Below are positions 1 to 9,102 of a DNA stretch of 64,000 nt, one piece after another. Below the pieces are notes generated by a model that was given only the letters and a program-made list of their open reading frames with translations, had not been told where the DNA came from and ran no database searches. Origin of the DNA: Christiangramia fulva (GTDB taxonomy: Bacteria; Bacteroidota; Bacteroidia; Flavobacteriales; Flavobacteriaceae); the NCBI RefSeq assembly GCF_003024155.1, contig NZ_CP028136.1, forward strand, positions 1,922,001-1,986,000. Direction: 5' to 3'. A program made the position numbers and the translations under genes. Every line of letters starts with the position of its first letter. The first letter of the stretch is position 1.

Positions 1-95
1 CGATTTTTTCTATCATCAGGTTATTAACTATAACGTTTGCGTTAAAAGTACAAAAATTGAAATAGATTGTGAAAATTCAGGTAACGATAAGAGCT

Positions 96-122
96 AAAAA
101 AAGCCCCATTAACAGGAGCTTT
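96..122 (-). terminator. putative intrinsic terminator
   Basis: Read on the minus strand, an 8-bp stem with one mismatch (AAAGCTCC / GGGGCTTT) is followed by a run of T. It lies just past the stop codon of the leftward DUF4136 gene. The first 95 bases of the window hold no gene I can support. Confidence 0.55.
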
Positions 123-132
123 ATTTTAGGTG

Positions 133-678
133 TTATTCATTCTTTTTTCCCGGAGGATATTTTTCCATAATCTCAGAGACGATCTCATTAATGCGTTCCT
201 GCTTGCGGTTCACTTCCCTGGCGAGGGCGGCGGTTCCCATTCCCTGCCATACCAGTTCCTTGTCAGAGGCGTCTATTAAATCTATATAAAGGGTTCCTTC
301 GCTGGTACGGTTTACATTGTTATAACCTGCTCCCCAGTACCATGGGCTCCAGCCCCAGCCATAACCCCAGTAAGGATAATTGTTCTGATAGATATTAATA
401 TTTTCATTGGTCTTGGTAAAAATGCTTACCAACAGGTCTGGATTTTCAGATTTTGTCAATCCTTTTTCCTGCATTTCGTCTTCGATCGCCCGTAAGATCC
501 TTTTTTTGTCGAGGTCTGAAATCTCAGCTTTGTCGATTCCAGGTTTAAAAAACGCATAGGTCTTGTAGTTGTCGAAATTTGCTTCGCGGTCATAGTCGGA
601 AGCTACCTGCACTGAGCTGCACGATGTAATGAGCAGTGTAAACAGTAGCAGAACTGGTGTAATTTTAAGAAATCTCAT
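133..678 (-). CDS. DUF4136 domain-containing lipoprotein
   Basis: Predicted 181-residue envelope lipoprotein. A hydrophobic signal peptide ends in a lipobox (LITSC, lipidated Cys20). The rest fits DUF4136: an early 'FDNYKTYAFF' strand, a central helix with 'KRILRAIEDEMQEKGL', and a late 'GTLYIDLIDASDKELVWQG' segment typical of the family. A Tyr/Trp/Gly-rich stretch (about residues 98-120) sits in the middle. The family's biochemical role is unknown. It is the last gene of a leftward group: its start lies 26 bases after the urocanase stop, so co-transcription is likely, but nothing ties it to histidine breakdown. The family call is by sequence feel, not by search. Confidence 0.85.
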   Translation of the reverse strand: MRFLKITPVLLLFTLLITSCSSVQVASDYDREANFDNYKTYAFFKPGIDKAEISDLDKKRILRAIEDEMQEKGLTKSENPDLLVSIFTKTNENINIYQNNYPYWGYGWGWSPWYWGAGYNNVNRTSEGTLYIDLIDASDKELVWQGMGTAALAREVNRKQERINEIVSEIMEKYPPGKKNE

Positions 679-704
679 AGGGTTCCGAATTTAATTTGTA
701 CAAA

Positions 705-2696
705 TCATTCATCAAAAAGGCGCTGATCCACCATATTGGGTAGGGTGAGTTTTAACTGCGGATTGAGCTCCATTGCTCTTTTCGCGGTAAAAACAGCATC
801 CTGGTTCCTGGCCCATGATCTTCTGGCGATCCCGTTATTGACATCCCAGAATAACATGGATTTCAGGCGCTCTTCTGATGCTGAATTACCTTCAAGAATC
901 ATGCCGAAGCCGCCGTTGATAACTTCACCCCAACCAACTCCGCCGCCGTTATGGATGCTTACCCAGGTAGCCCCTCGAAAGCTGTCACCAATCACATTTT
1001 GTATGGCCATGTCTGCCGTAAAGCTGGAACCATCATAAATATTGGAGGTTTCACGGAAAGGTGAATCGGTTCCTGAAACATCGTGATGATCGCGGCCAAG
1101 AACTATTGGGCCAATTTCTCTTTTTGCGATGGCATCGTTAAAAGCTTTGGCGATCTTAATTCGGCCTTCGGCATCAGCGTATAGGATCCTTGCTTTTGAA
1201 CCTACTACCAGCTTGTTTTCTCTTGCTCCTTTGATCCACTGGATATTATCCTGCATCTGCTGGCGTATTTCTTCCGGAGAATTTTTCATCAGCTCTTCTA
1301 AAACCGAGGCGGCGATCTCATCCGTTTTCTGAAGGTCCTCATCTTTTCCCGAAGTACAAACCCACCGGAAAGGGCCGAAACCGTAATCAAAACACATGGG
1401 GCCCATAATATCCTGCACATAGCTCGGATATTTGAAAGTTTTTCCGTCTTCCTTCATAATATTGGCGCCTGCACGGGAAGCCTCAAGAAGGAAAGCATTT
1501 CCATAATCAAAGAAATAAGTGCCTTTTGCCGTATGTTTATTGATAGCGGCCGCCTGTCGCCGCAGACTTTCCCTTACTTTTTCTTTAAATTGATCAGGAT
1601 CGGATGCCATCATCTCCTGTGCTTCTTCAAAAGTTAGGGCTACCGGGTAATAACCTCCGGCCCAGGGATTATGCAGCGACGTCTGGTCACTTCCCAGGTC
1701 GATATAAATATCTTTTTCAGCAAAATACTCCCATACCTCCACGATGTTTCCGTGGTAAGCGATGGAAATCACTTGCTTATTCTCTTTGGCCTTTTTTACC
1801 CTTTCGGCTAAAGATCCCAGATCTTCGATCACTTCATCTACCCAGCCCTGGGAATGCCGTGTTTGAATCGCCTTGGGATTCACTTCCGCGCAAATAGTAA
1901 TACAACCGGCTATATTTCCGGCTTTGGGCTGAGCACCACTCATTCCGCCAAGACCTGAGGTCACAAATAATTTTCCGCTAAGATCTTCTCCTGCTTTTGA
2001 TATTTTTCGGCCGGCATTCAAAACAGTGATGGTGGTGCCGTGAACGATTCCCTGCGGACCAATATACATATAACTACCAGCCGTCATTTGTCCGTATTGG
2101 GTGACCCCCAGAGCATTGAACTTCTCCCAGTCGTCAGGTTTGGAATAATTAGGGATCATCATTCCGTTGGTCACCACCACCCGGGGAGCGTTTGGATGCG
2201 AAGGAAAAAGTCCCATTGGGTGACCGGAATACATCGCCAGCGTTTGATTTTCGTCCATCGTCGCCAGGTATTTCATGGTCAGCCTGTATTGTGCCCAGTT
2301 CTGAAAAACCGCCCCATTTCCGCCGTAAGTGATCAATTCATCGGGATGCTGTGCCACGGCAGGATCAAGGTTGTTCTGGATCATCAGCATAATCGCCTTG
2401 GCCTGGATGCTTTTTCCGGGATATTCCTCTAAAGGTCTTGCATAGAAATCATAGTCAGGCTTAAAACGGTACATATAAATGCGGCCGTATTTTTCCAGTT
2501 CTTCCCTGAATTCAGGTAAAAGTGTTTTATGGTGCTTTTTATCAAAATATCGCAAGGCATTCTCGAGTGCCAGTTTCTTTTCTTCATCATCCAGAATCTC
2601 TTTTCGCTTTGGCGCGTGGTTTACCGATTCGTCATAAGGCCTGGCTTTTGGTAACTCATCAGGAATTCCTTCCAGTATCTGTTCTTTGAAGTTCAT
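705..2696 (-). CDS. hutU: urocanate hydratase (urocanase), long form
   Basis: Cytosolic NAD+-dependent enzyme that hydrates urocanate to imidazolonepropionate, the second step of histidine degradation. The 663-residue protein is recognised by 'TYGGNGAVFQNWAQYRL', the glycine-rich 'SGLGGMSGAQPKAG' (about residue 245), and 'MGPMCFDYGFGPFRWVCTSG' (about residues 430-450), which carries conserved urocanase cysteines. Typical Proteobacterial/Bacillus HutU is about 550-560 residues. This is the longer type shared by Bacteroidota and animals. The ATG at 2696 lies 5 bases downstream of the small DUF5522 gene, so the two are probably one transcript. The other hut genes (hutH, hutI, hutG) are not in this window. 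Confidence 0.96.
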   Translation of the reverse strand: MNFKEQILEGIPDELPKARPYDESVNHAPKRKEILDDEEKKLALENALRYFDKKHHKTLLPEFREELEKYGRIYMYRFKPDYDFYARPLEEYPGKSIQAKAIMLMIQNNLDPAVAQHPDELITYGGNGAVFQNWAQYRLTMKYLATMDENQTLAMYSGHPMGLFPSHPNAPRVVVTNGMMIPNYSKPDDWEKFNALGVTQYGQMTAGSYMYIGPQGIVHGTTITVLNAGRKISKAGEDLSGKLFVTSGLGGMSGAQPKAGNIAGCITICAEVNPKAIQTRHSQGWVDEVIEDLGSLAERVKKAKENKQVISIAYHGNIVEVWEYFAEKDIYIDLGSDQTSLHNPWAGGYYPVALTFEEAQEMMASDPDQFKEKVRESLRRQAAAINKHTAKGTYFFDYGNAFLLEASRAGANIMKEDGKTFKYPSYVQDIMGPMCFDYGFGPFRWVCTSGKDEDLQKTDEIAASVLEELMKNSPEEIRQQMQDNIQWIKGARENKLVVGSKARILYADAEGRIKIAKAFNDAIAKREIGPIVLGRDHHDVSGTDSPFRETSNIYDGSSFTADMAIQNVIGDSFRGATWVSIHNGGGVGWGEVINGGFGMILEGNSASEERLKSMLFWDVNNGIARRSWARNQDAVFTAKRAMELNPQLKLTLPNMVDQRLFDE

Positions 2697-2701
2697 TCTT
2701 A

Positions 2702-2872
2702 TTATTCTTGTCGGTTTGTTTTTTTATTATATCCGTACGGGCAATGCCGGCATCCGCTCTCGCAGCAGTAGCCTCTTTTCAGAAGATATTGCTCCGTAAA
2801 GCAGCGATATCCCTCAGGAGTAAGATAATAATCACCTTCTTCGAGTGGTATTCTTTTTTTCTGAAAATTCAT
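2702..2872 (-). CDS. small DUF5522 cysteine-rich protein
   Basis: A 56-residue protein of unknown function that begins MNFQKKRIPLEEGDYYLTPE. Its C-terminal half carries the family signature 'GYCCESGCRHCPYGY', with four cysteines and a histidine in a short space, suggesting a metal-binding knuckle (inference). The length and the central 'EGYRCFTEQYLLKRG' match the DUF5522 family common in Bacteroidota. It ends 5 bases before the urocanase start and begins 32 bases from the divergent gene at 2905, so it probably leads the leftward transcript. It may act in RNA or Fe-S/zinc biology, but nothing in the sequence decides this. Confidence 0.8.
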   Translation of the reverse strand: MNFQKKRIPLEEGDYYLTPEGYRCFTEQYLLKRGYCCESGCRHCPYGYNKKTNRQE

Positions 2873-2904
2873 AGAGCTAAATTACAATTTCTTATCTTGA
2901 ATGC

Positions 2905-3231
2905 ATGATTCTAATCGTGAATAAACGACTGCTATCGGGCAGATTTAAAGGCATCAGCCTTTGGCCTTTTGTAATTGTTGGGAACAAGGAGCTTAAAGCC
3001 GATAGGGCATTTATTAATCATGAAAAGATACATCTTCGCCAGCAATTGGAACTTCTGGTGATCTTTTTTTACCTGTGGTATGTTGCAGAATTTCTTATTC
3101 GATATATAAAATGCGGAAATTCCCTGCGAGCTTATCGAAATATCAGCCTGGAGCGGGAGGCTTATCGGCGGGAAAATGATCTGGATTATCTTAAGAATCG
3201 TCCTTTCTGGGCTTTTTTGAAATTTTTGTAA
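2905..3231 (+). CDS. small membrane protein with HExxH motif, function unknown
   Basis: A 108-residue protein I do not recognise by name. Residues about 38-42 form HEKIH, an HExxH zinc-metallopeptidase signature, followed by 'LRQQLELL'. A hydrophobic segment follows (about residues 48-65), and after it a conserved-looking 'LEREAYRRE' that could supply a third zinc ligand. This resembles a minimal M48/M56-like gluzincin core, but it is very short and could equally be a degenerate family member without activity. It opens a tightly spaced rightward run with the PLP enzyme (21 bases), the glucosaminidase and hemL, and diverges from the DUF5522 gene. The coding call is firm; the protease reading is inference. 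Confidence 0.75.
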   Translation: MILIVNKRLLSGRFKGISLWPFVIVGNKELKADRAFINHEKIHLRQQLELLVIFFYLWYVAEFLIRYIKCGNSLRAYRNISLEREAYRRENDLDYLKNRPFWAFLKFL

Positions 3232-3252
3232 AGATTCCTGTAGTTTTGCAGC

Positions 3253-4179
3253 ATGCCCAATTTCTTTCATATTCATGAAGCTGAAATTCCCAATCAGTTT
3301 ATTCGGAAATTTCCCGGAAATATTGAATTATGGATAAAAAGGGAAGATTTGCTGCATGAGCAGGTTTCTGGAAATAAATTCAGAAAACTGAAATATAATC
3401 TCATCGTAGCTGAAAAGCTAGGCTATGAAAGGCTTCTCAGCTTTGGTGGCGCACATTCCAATCATATCGCGGCTCTGGCAGCAGCCGGAAAATTGGCAAA
3501 TTTCGAAACTATAGGTATTATAAGAGGAGAGGAGCTGGAATTTCAGGAAGAAAAATGGAGCCACACCCTTAAATTTGCCAGAACCTGCGGAATGAACTTC
3601 AAATTTGTAAGTAGAAGTGAGTATCGTGAAAAAAATACCGAAACCTTTCAGAAAAAATTAAAGGCTGAATTTGGCCAATTTTACCTAATCCCGGAAGGTG
3701 GTACTAATGAACTGGCGATTAAAGGTTGCGAGGAGATTTTAAAAGCTGAGGATGAAAATTTTAATTTTATAGCCGTGAGTGTGGGTACAGGTGGCACCAT
3801 CAGCGGACTCATAAATTCTTCCGCTGCACATCAAAAAATTCTTGGATTTCCTGCCTTAAAAACTGATTATTTGCGGCAAGAAGTTGAAAACCATGTGAAT
3901 AAGTCTAACTGGGAGCTCATACTAAACTATCATTTTGGCGGTTATGCAAAGACAAACGCTGAATTAATCGCCTTTTTGAATCAATTTTATAAAGATTATC
4001 AAATCAAACTGGATCCTGTTTATACTGGAAAGTTAGTTTTTGGTATTTTTGACCTTATAAAGAAAGGATATTTTCCTTCAGATTCTAAAATTCTGGCTAT
4101 TCACACCGGCGGATTGCAGGGAATTGAAGGAATGAACCAGATGTTGAAAAAGAAAAAAATGCCTCAAATAAATTACTGA
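3253..4179 (+). CDS. PLP-dependent D-cysteine desulfhydrase / ACC deaminase family enzyme
   Basis: A 308-residue fold-type II PLP enzyme. The Schiff-base lysine is expected at Lys42 in '[12 protein letters not shown]', the equivalent of the family's GNKxRKLE motif. '[18 protein letters not shown]' is the substrate/phosphate segment and '[11 protein letters not shown]' the glycine loop that grips the PLP phosphate. Relatives either deaminate 1-aminocyclopropane-1-carboxylate or, more often in bacteria, desulfhydrate D-cysteine. Sequence alone does not separate the two, so no symbol is given. It starts at ATG 3253 and ends one base before the next gene. This deaminase-like / glucosaminidase / hemL order recurs in flavobacteria. 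Confidence 0.88.
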   Translation: MPNFFHIHEAEIPNQFIRKFPGNIELWIKREDLLHEQVSGNKFRKLKYNLIVAEKLGYERLLSFGGAHSNHIAALAAAGKLANFETIGIIRGEELEFQEEKWSHTLKFARTCGMNFKFVSRSEYREKNTETFQKKLKAEFGQFYLIPEGGTNELAIKGCEEILKAEDENFNFIAVSVGTGGTISGLINSSAAHQKILGFPALKTDYLRQEVENHVNKSNWELILNYHFGGYAKTNAELIAFLNQFYKDYQIKLDPVYTGKLVFGIFDLIKKGYFPSDSKILAIHTGGLQGIEGMNQMLKKKKMPQINY

Positions 4180-4180
4180 T

Positions 4181-4996
4181 ATGAAATTCAGCCGAATTCT
4201 TTTCCTTCCATTATTAGCCTTTTTCGTGTTTTCCTGCGGAAGCCATAAAAAAGTGGTTACCCATAAAGAAGAACACTCCGAAAGACATCAACATGAAACT
4301 CCTCGTGTTACTGAAGAGCCCGATGAACCCTCGGCTCCACAAGATTCATACGCTTATACCGTCGAGAAATATATTGAAACCTACGCGCCAATCGCCCAGG
4401 AAGAAATGAAATTATATCATATTCCGGCAAGTATTACCCTTGCACAGGGTATCCTGGAATCTGCTGCCGGGAATTCAGAACTTACCCGGACTGCAAATAA
4501 TCATTTCGGAATAAAATGTCACGACTGGAATGGCGAAAAGGTCTATCATGACGACGATCGAAGGCAGGAGTGCTTCAGAAAATATAAATACGCCAGATAT
4601 TCATTTCGGGACCATTCGTTATTTTTGGCAGATCGTCCGCGCTATTCCGAACTTTTTGAGTTAGATGCCGACGATTACAAAGGCTGGGCGCATGGCTTGA
4701 GAAGAGCGGGTTATGCAACCGACAGGCATTATCCTGATAAGCTCATCGACCTTATTGAAAAATATAAGTTATACCGTTACGATTCTGAAGTTCCCGATTC
4801 ACAGATATCTTCTCTTGCAAGTAATAATGATCGCGCACCACAAGCGACTTCAACTTCAGAAAGGCATACGGTTGTAAAAGGCGATACTTTATATTCCATA
4901 GCCAAAAGGTATAACACAACAGTCGAAGAAATTAAAAGAACCAATGGCCTTAATGATAATACCATTTCTATCGGCCAGGTTTTAAGTATAAAATAG
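4181..4996 (+). CDS. glucosaminidase-LysM lipoprotein (GH73-like)
   Basis: Predicted envelope lipoprotein that cleaves peptidoglycan glycan strands. The 271 residues hold a signal peptide with lipobox FSC (Cys19), a His/Glu-rich linker (about 20-58) and a glucosaminidase domain (about 60-215). The likely catalytic Glu93 lies in '[17 protein letters not shown]'. Downstream are 'NNHFGIKC' and '[12 protein letters not shown]', both typical of FlgJ-like/GH73 enzymes. A single C-terminal LysM (about 229-271, '[17 protein letters not shown]') would bind peptidoglycan. It follows the PLP enzyme by one base and precedes hemL by 18 bases. No flagellar genes are nearby, so a role in cell-wall turnover is the simplest reading. 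Confidence 0.93.
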   Translation: MKFSRILFLPLLAFFVFSCGSHKKVVTHKEEHSERHQHETPRVTEEPDEPSAPQDSYAYTVEKYIETYAPIAQEEMKLYHIPASITLAQGILESAAGNSELTRTANNHFGIKCHDWNGEKVYHDDDRRQECFRKYKYARYSFRDHSLFLADRPRYSELFELDADDYKGWAHGLRRAGYATDRHYPDKLIDLIEKYKLYRYDSEVPDSQISSLASNNDRAPQATSTSERHTVVKGDTLYSIAKRYNTTVEEIKRTNGLNDNTISIGQVLSIK

Positions 4997-5014
4997 CAGA
5001 ACTAGAACAATTTT

Positions 5015-6304
5015 ATGATCTATAAAAGAAGCAGTGAACTATTCAAAGAAGCGCAAAAAGTAATTCCGGGAGGTGTTAATTCTCCGGTTCGTGCATTCAA
5101 AGCCGTTGGCGGCGATCCAATTTTTATAAAAAAAGCCGAAGGCGCTTATTTGTTTGATGAAGACGGAAATAAATTGATCGAATATATCAATTCCTGGGGA
5201 CCTATGATCCTTGGCCATGCCCATAAACCTGTTGTTGATGCGGTAGTGGAAAGGGCAAAACAGGGAACTTCATTTGGTACTCCCACCGGGTTGGAAACAA
5301 AAATCGCTGAACTGGCGGTTAAAATGGTTCCGAATATCGATAAGATAAGAATGGTGAATTCAGGAACCGAAGCCTGTATGAGCGCGGTTCGGCTCGCCCG
5401 TGGTTTTACCGGTAAAGAGAAAATAATAAAATTCGCGGGTTGTTATCATGGGCATAGCGATTCCTTTCTAATCCAGGCAGGAAGTGGAGCAATGACCTTT
5501 GGCATGCCTAACAGTCCGGGAGTAACCCGTGGAACGGCAAAAGACACCTTACTGGCAAAATATAACGATCTTGAGAATGTAAAGCATCTGGTCGAAGCCA
5601 ATAAAGGGGAGATCGCCTGTATCATTTTAGAACCTGTTGCCGGCAATATGGGCTGTATCCCGCCTGTAGAAGGTTTTTTAGAAGGTCTTCGGAAAATTTG
5701 TGATGAGACAGGAATTCTTCTCATTTTCGATGAGGTGATGACAGGCTTTCGCCTGGCCGCGGGAGGAGTTCAGGAAAGAATGGGTGTTAAAGCCGATATT
5801 CTCTGCTTCGGAAAAGTAATTGGTGGCGGACTTCCCGTCGGGGCTTTTGCCGCACGAAATGAAATTATGGATTATCTCGCTCCTGTTGGGCCGGTTTACC
5901 AGGCGGGAACTTTAAGCGGAAATCCGCTGGCAATGGCTGCGGGTTATACCATGCTGAAAGAATTGCACGATAATCCCAATATTTTTGAAAGCATCGATAA
6001 AAAGACCGAGTATCTTCATAAAGGCCTTGATAAGGTTTTGAAGGAGAACCATGTTCCGCATAGCATTAATAGAATCGGATCGATGATTTCGGTACATTTT
6101 GGGGAAGATGCGGTAACCGATTTTGAATCTTCTGCTAAATCGGCTTCCAATGGGATGTTCAATAAATTTTTCCACGGAATGCTGCAAAACGGAATATACC
6201 TCGCGCCGAGCGCATTTGAAACCTGGTTTATCAGTGAGGCGCTTACCTACGACGATCTGGATAAAACTATTGAAGCCGCCGGGATAGCGGCAAAGGAGTT
6301 ATAA
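5015..6304 (+). CDS. hemL: glutamate-1-semialdehyde 2,1-aminomutase
   Basis: Cytosolic PLP enzyme that isomerises glutamate-1-semialdehyde to 5-aminolevulinate, the first dedicated tetrapyrrole precursor in the C5 pathway. The 429 residues match the family's usual length. Visible markers are '[13 protein letters not shown]' near the N-terminus, '[15 protein letters not shown]', 'YHGHSD', the PLP-aspartate segment '[10 protein letters not shown]' (Asp239) and the Schiff-base lysine Lys267 in '[15 protein letters not shown]'. It is the last gene of the rightward run and is followed by a strong hairpin. No other heme genes are in the window. Confidence 0.97.
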   Translation: MIYKRSSELFKEAQKVIPGGVNSPVRAFKAVGGDPIFIKKAEGAYLFDEDGNKLIEYINSWGPMILGHAHKPVVDAVVERAKQGTSFGTPTGLETKIAELAVKMVPNIDKIRMVNSGTEACMSAVRLARGFTGKEKIIKFAGCYHGHSDSFLIQAGSGAMTFGMPNSPGVTRGTAKDTLLAKYNDLENVKHLVEANKGEIACIILEPVAGNMGCIPPVEGFLEGLRKICDETGILLIFDEVMTGFRLAAGGVQERMGVKADILCFGKVIGGGLPVGAFAARNEIMDYLAPVGPVYQAGTLSGNPLAMAAGYTMLKELHDNPNIFESIDKKTEYLHKGLDKVLKENHVPHSINRIGSMISVHFGEDAVTDFESSAKSASNGMFNKFFHGMLQNGIYLAPSAFETWFISEALTYDDLDKTIEAAGIAAKEL

Positions 6305-6329
6305 ATTAAGGAGTTGGGATAAAAAAATC

Positions 6330-6362
6330 AAACCTCACGGGTTTTCAAAACCCGGGAGGTTT
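6330..6362. terminator. bidirectional terminator between hemL and GH3 gene
   Basis: A long inverted repeat (AAACCTC.CGGGTTTT / AAAACCCG.GAGGTTT) lies between convergent genes. It is preceded by an A run and followed by a T run, so it could terminate both the rightward hemL transcript and the leftward GH3 transcript. Confidence 0.8.
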
Positions 6363-6377
6363 TTCTTTTGAAAAGCT

Positions 6378-7889
6378 TCAATTCATTTTTAAAAGTTCTT
6401 CCAAATAAGATCTGGAATTAGAAAGCCGCGGAACTTTATGTTGACCGCCTACTTTATTGTGTTTTTTAAGCCAGTCGTAAAAAAGGTTTTCCCGCGCCTG
6501 GTGAATCGTGGGCTTATTTAAGGTCATGTTGTTGTATCGTTTAGCCTCGTAATCACTGTTGATTTCCTGGAGCGCAAGATCAAGCTGATTTCTGAATTTC
6601 TCAAAATCTTTCGGCGGAGTTTTGAATTCGATCATCCATTCATGAGACCCTTTTTCTCTTCCTTTCATAAAAATAGGAGCGACCGTATAATCTACAATTT
6701 CGCAATTGGTAACCAGGGAAACTTTTTTTAGCGCAGTTTCCGCATTTTCGATGATGAGCTCTTCGCCAAAAACATTAATGTGATGTTTAGTTCTTCCTGA
6801 AACCCTTATCCTGTAAGGATTAGTGCTCGTGAACCTAACAGTATCACCAACTTTGTATCGCCAGAGGCCGGCATTGGTAGTGATAACTACCGCGTAATTT
6901 TTGCCTACTTCAACTTCGGCAAGCGGAATGGCCTGTTCTTCCTCTGTTCCGTAGCTGTCCATAGGAATAAATTCATAGAATATTCCGTAATCCAGCATCA
7001 GCAGCAAATCTTTCTGATCATTCTGATCCTGGCAAGCGAAGAAACCTTCCGAAGCATTATAGATCTCATAGAACCTGAAGTTTTCCTGTGGTAAAATCTT
7101 CTGATACTGTAGTGCGTAGGGTTCAAAACTAACGCCCCCATGAAAATAAACCTCCAGTTGCGGCCAGACCTCAAAAAGATTTTCATGACCGGTGGTTTCC
7201 AGAACATTATTCAGCAAAACCAGCATCCAGCTTGGAACTCCGGCGAGGCTGGTCACATTCTCATCGATGGTTTCGTTCACAATTGCGGGCATTTTCACCT
7301 CCCAGTCGTGCATCAGCGAAACCTCATTACTGGGTGTGCTGCTGAATTCAGCCCAGAAAGGCAAATTATCGATCAGGATCGCACTGAGGTCGCCATAGGC
7401 GGTGCCATTTTCCCGGTAGATCTCCTTGCTGCCACCTAAACGCAGACTTTTACCCGTGAACATCTGGGATTGCGGATTGTTATTTAGATAAATACAAAGT
7501 AGGTCCTTTCCGGCAGCAAAATGACAATCCATGAGTGAATCCTGGCTAACGGGAATAAATTTACTTTTTGCATTTGTGGTGCCGCTGGATTTTGCGAACC
7601 ATTTTATGGGAGTTGGCCAGAAAATATTGACCTCGCCACGGCGGCTGCGCTCAATACAAGCCTGATAGTCTTCATATGTCTGAATAGGAATGCGTTCGCG
7701 GAAGGTCTCGTAGGAATTTATTTCTGAGAAGTTATATCTTTTGCCAAATTCGGTACTTTTTGCTTTGATCAACAGATTTTTAAGGAGCTCATTCTGAACT
7801 TCAGAAGGGTATTTCAGGAATAATTCCATCTGGTGAATGCGCTTCTTTAAAAACCATGAGGCTATCGAATTTACTAATGGAATTGGCAT
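6378..7889 (-). CDS. GH3 family acyl-acid amido synthetase-like protein
   Basis: A 503-residue member of the GH3 family of adenylating enzymes, best known from plants, where they conjugate auxin or jasmonate to amino acids. 'WFAKSSGTTNAKSKFIPVS' (Ser101-Thr105) is the ATP/AMP-binding loop. 'YNASEGFFACQ' and 'TTNAGLWRYKVGDTVRF' are further adenylation motifs, and 'VSGRTKHHINVFGEEL' marks the hinge to the C-terminal domain. Bacterial GH3 substrates are mostly unknown, so a specific acyl acid cannot be named. It is a single leftward gene with the shared terminator downstream and 112 bases of non-coding sequence before the divergent DUF2797 gene. Confidence 0.92.
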   Translation of the reverse strand: MPIPLVNSIASWFLKKRIHQMELFLKYPSEVQNELLKNLLIKAKSTEFGKRYNFSEINSYETFRERIPIQTYEDYQACIERSRRGEVNIFWPTPIKWFAKSSGTTNAKSKFIPVSQDSLMDCHFAAGKDLLCIYLNNNPQSQMFTGKSLRLGGSKEIYRENGTAYGDLSAILIDNLPFWAEFSSTPSNEVSLMHDWEVKMPAIVNETIDENVTSLAGVPSWMLVLLNNVLETTGHENLFEVWPQLEVYFHGGVSFEPYALQYQKILPQENFRFYEIYNASEGFFACQDQNDQKDLLLMLDYGIFYEFIPMDSYGTEEEQAIPLAEVEVGKNYAVVITTNAGLWRYKVGDTVRFTSTNPYRIRVSGRTKHHINVFGEELIIENAETALKKVSLVTNCEIVDYTVAPIFMKGREKGSHEWMIEFKTPPKDFEKFRNQLDLALQEINSDYEAKRYNNMTLNKPTIHQARENLFYDWLKKHNKVGGQHKVPRLSNSRSYLEELLKMN

Positions 7890-8001
7890 TATTTCTTTCT
7901 ATCTTTAAGCCTTGATTTGCGCAAGACGGTTGGTTATTGGTTAAAAATAATCTAATCTTTGAAGCCTGCAAAAAAATTAATGGAGGTCTAAAATAATTCC
8001 G

Positions 8002-8799
8002 ATGAGATACGAAGGAGTCTTAAAGAAAATGCTTACCGAAATTACCGACGAGGTCCAGTACTACCTGGTTTTTGAAAAAGATTTTATCAATCTCAATCAG
8101 CTGATGGATAAAAAGCTGAGCATCAATTTCCTGCGGTATCAGTGTCTTAATTGCGGACTCGAAAAAAAGATTTTCAGGCAGGGCTACTGTTATGACTGCT
8201 GGAGCAGTATTCCTCAGGCCGGGGAGTGGATCATGCGCCCGGAATTGAGCAAAGCACATCTGGAAGAGGAAGATCGGGATCTTGATTTTGAAAAAAGGTC
8301 ACAGTTACAGCCGCACGTAGTGTATCTGGCCAACTCGAGCGATGTAAAAGTAGGAGTAACCCGGAAATCTCAAATTCCAACCCGCTGGATCGACCAGGGT
8401 GCTCATGAGGCCATAGAAATTGTGGAAGTTCCCAACCGGTACCTTGCCGGAATTACCGAAGTCGCATTAAAAGATCATGTGAGCGACAAGACGAACTGGC
8501 GAAAAATGCTTACCAATGATGTCCTGGATCTTAACCTGGCAGAAGAGCGCGAGAAATTAAAGGATTTTCTTCCCGAAGAAGTTAAACCATATTATCTGGC
8601 GAATAATGAAGAGCTGGAAATAAAATTTCCCGTTCTTGAATTCCCCACGCAGGTTAAAACACTTAATCTCGAAAAAAGCCTTTTTTATGAAGGAGTTTTA
8701 AAAGGAATTAAGGGACAGTATCTTATTTTTGGCGATGGAACGGTTTTCAATGTACGTGGGCATGAAGGTTTTGTAGTGGAGCTGAAAGTGGTTGTTTAG
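8002..8799 (+). CDS. DUF2797 zinc-ribbon protein
   Basis: A 265-residue soluble protein of the DUF2797 family, function unknown. Near the N-terminus Cys48, Cys51, Cys63 and Cys66 ('CLNCG...CYDCW') form a plausible zinc ribbon. The central 'PHVVYLANSSDVKVGVTRK' resembles the start of a GIY-YIG-like fold, with a strand, a 'KVGVTR' turn and a later 'RWIDQGA'. That would suggest nucleic-acid contact, but nuclease residues are not clearly complete. The N-terminal 'YEGVLKKM' and C-terminal 'YEGVLKGIKGQYLIF' repeat one another. It stands alone, divergent from the GH3 gene and followed by a hairpin at 8822. Confidence 0.88.
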   Translation: MRYEGVLKKMLTEITDEVQYYLVFEKDFINLNQLMDKKLSINFLRYQCLNCGLEKKIFRQGYCYDCWSSIPQAGEWIMRPELSKAHLEEEDRDLDFEKRSQLQPHVVYLANSSDVKVGVTRKSQIPTRWIDQGAHEAIEIVEVPNRYLAGITEVALKDHVSDKTNWRKMLTNDVLDLNLAEEREKLKDFLPEEVKPYYLANNEELEIKFPVLEFPTQVKTLNLEKSLFYEGVLKGIKGQYLIFGDGTVFNVRGHEGFVVELKVVV

Positions 8800-8821
8800 C
8801 TTAAAGCTATAAGCCTTAAGC

Positions 8822-8840
8822 CCTAAGCCGTTTGCTTAGG
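8822..8840 (+). terminator. putative hairpin terminator
   Basis: A perfect 7-bp stem (CCTAAGC / GCTTAGG) with a 5-base loop lies 22 bases after the DUF2797 stop. There is no long T run, so termination efficiency is uncertain. Confidence 0.4.
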
Positions 8841-9102
8841 TCTTGAAACCAAAAGCCGAATATCAAACAAAACAGGTACAGTGGTTTTTTTTATTTAGGA
8901 GATTGATTCTCCGCCTTCGTCCGGATCGCAATTACTATACAATTATTCGTCACTGCGAGGGAGGATAGTGACCGCAGCAGTCTCATATGGGGACCGATTA
9001 TAACTGATTTCCTTTTATTCGGAAATTTCCAGATTCTTGATTCCTGGTTCGTACTTCTAAATTCTTACTTCAAACTATAGCTTAATGCTTAAAACCTACG
9101 GC
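8841..9102. other. non-coding intergenic stretch with a degenerate dispersed repeat
   Basis: No supported gene lies between the convergent DUF2797 and AsmA-like genes. Positions 8948-8984 read CGTCACTGCGAGG...GCAGTCTC, which resembles the CGTCATTGCGAG...GCAATCTC dispersed repeat seen in many Bacteroidota intergenic regions. Short AAGC/TAAGCC-type runs at both ends look like decayed repeats. The repeat identification is from memory of the motif. Confidence 0.4.
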
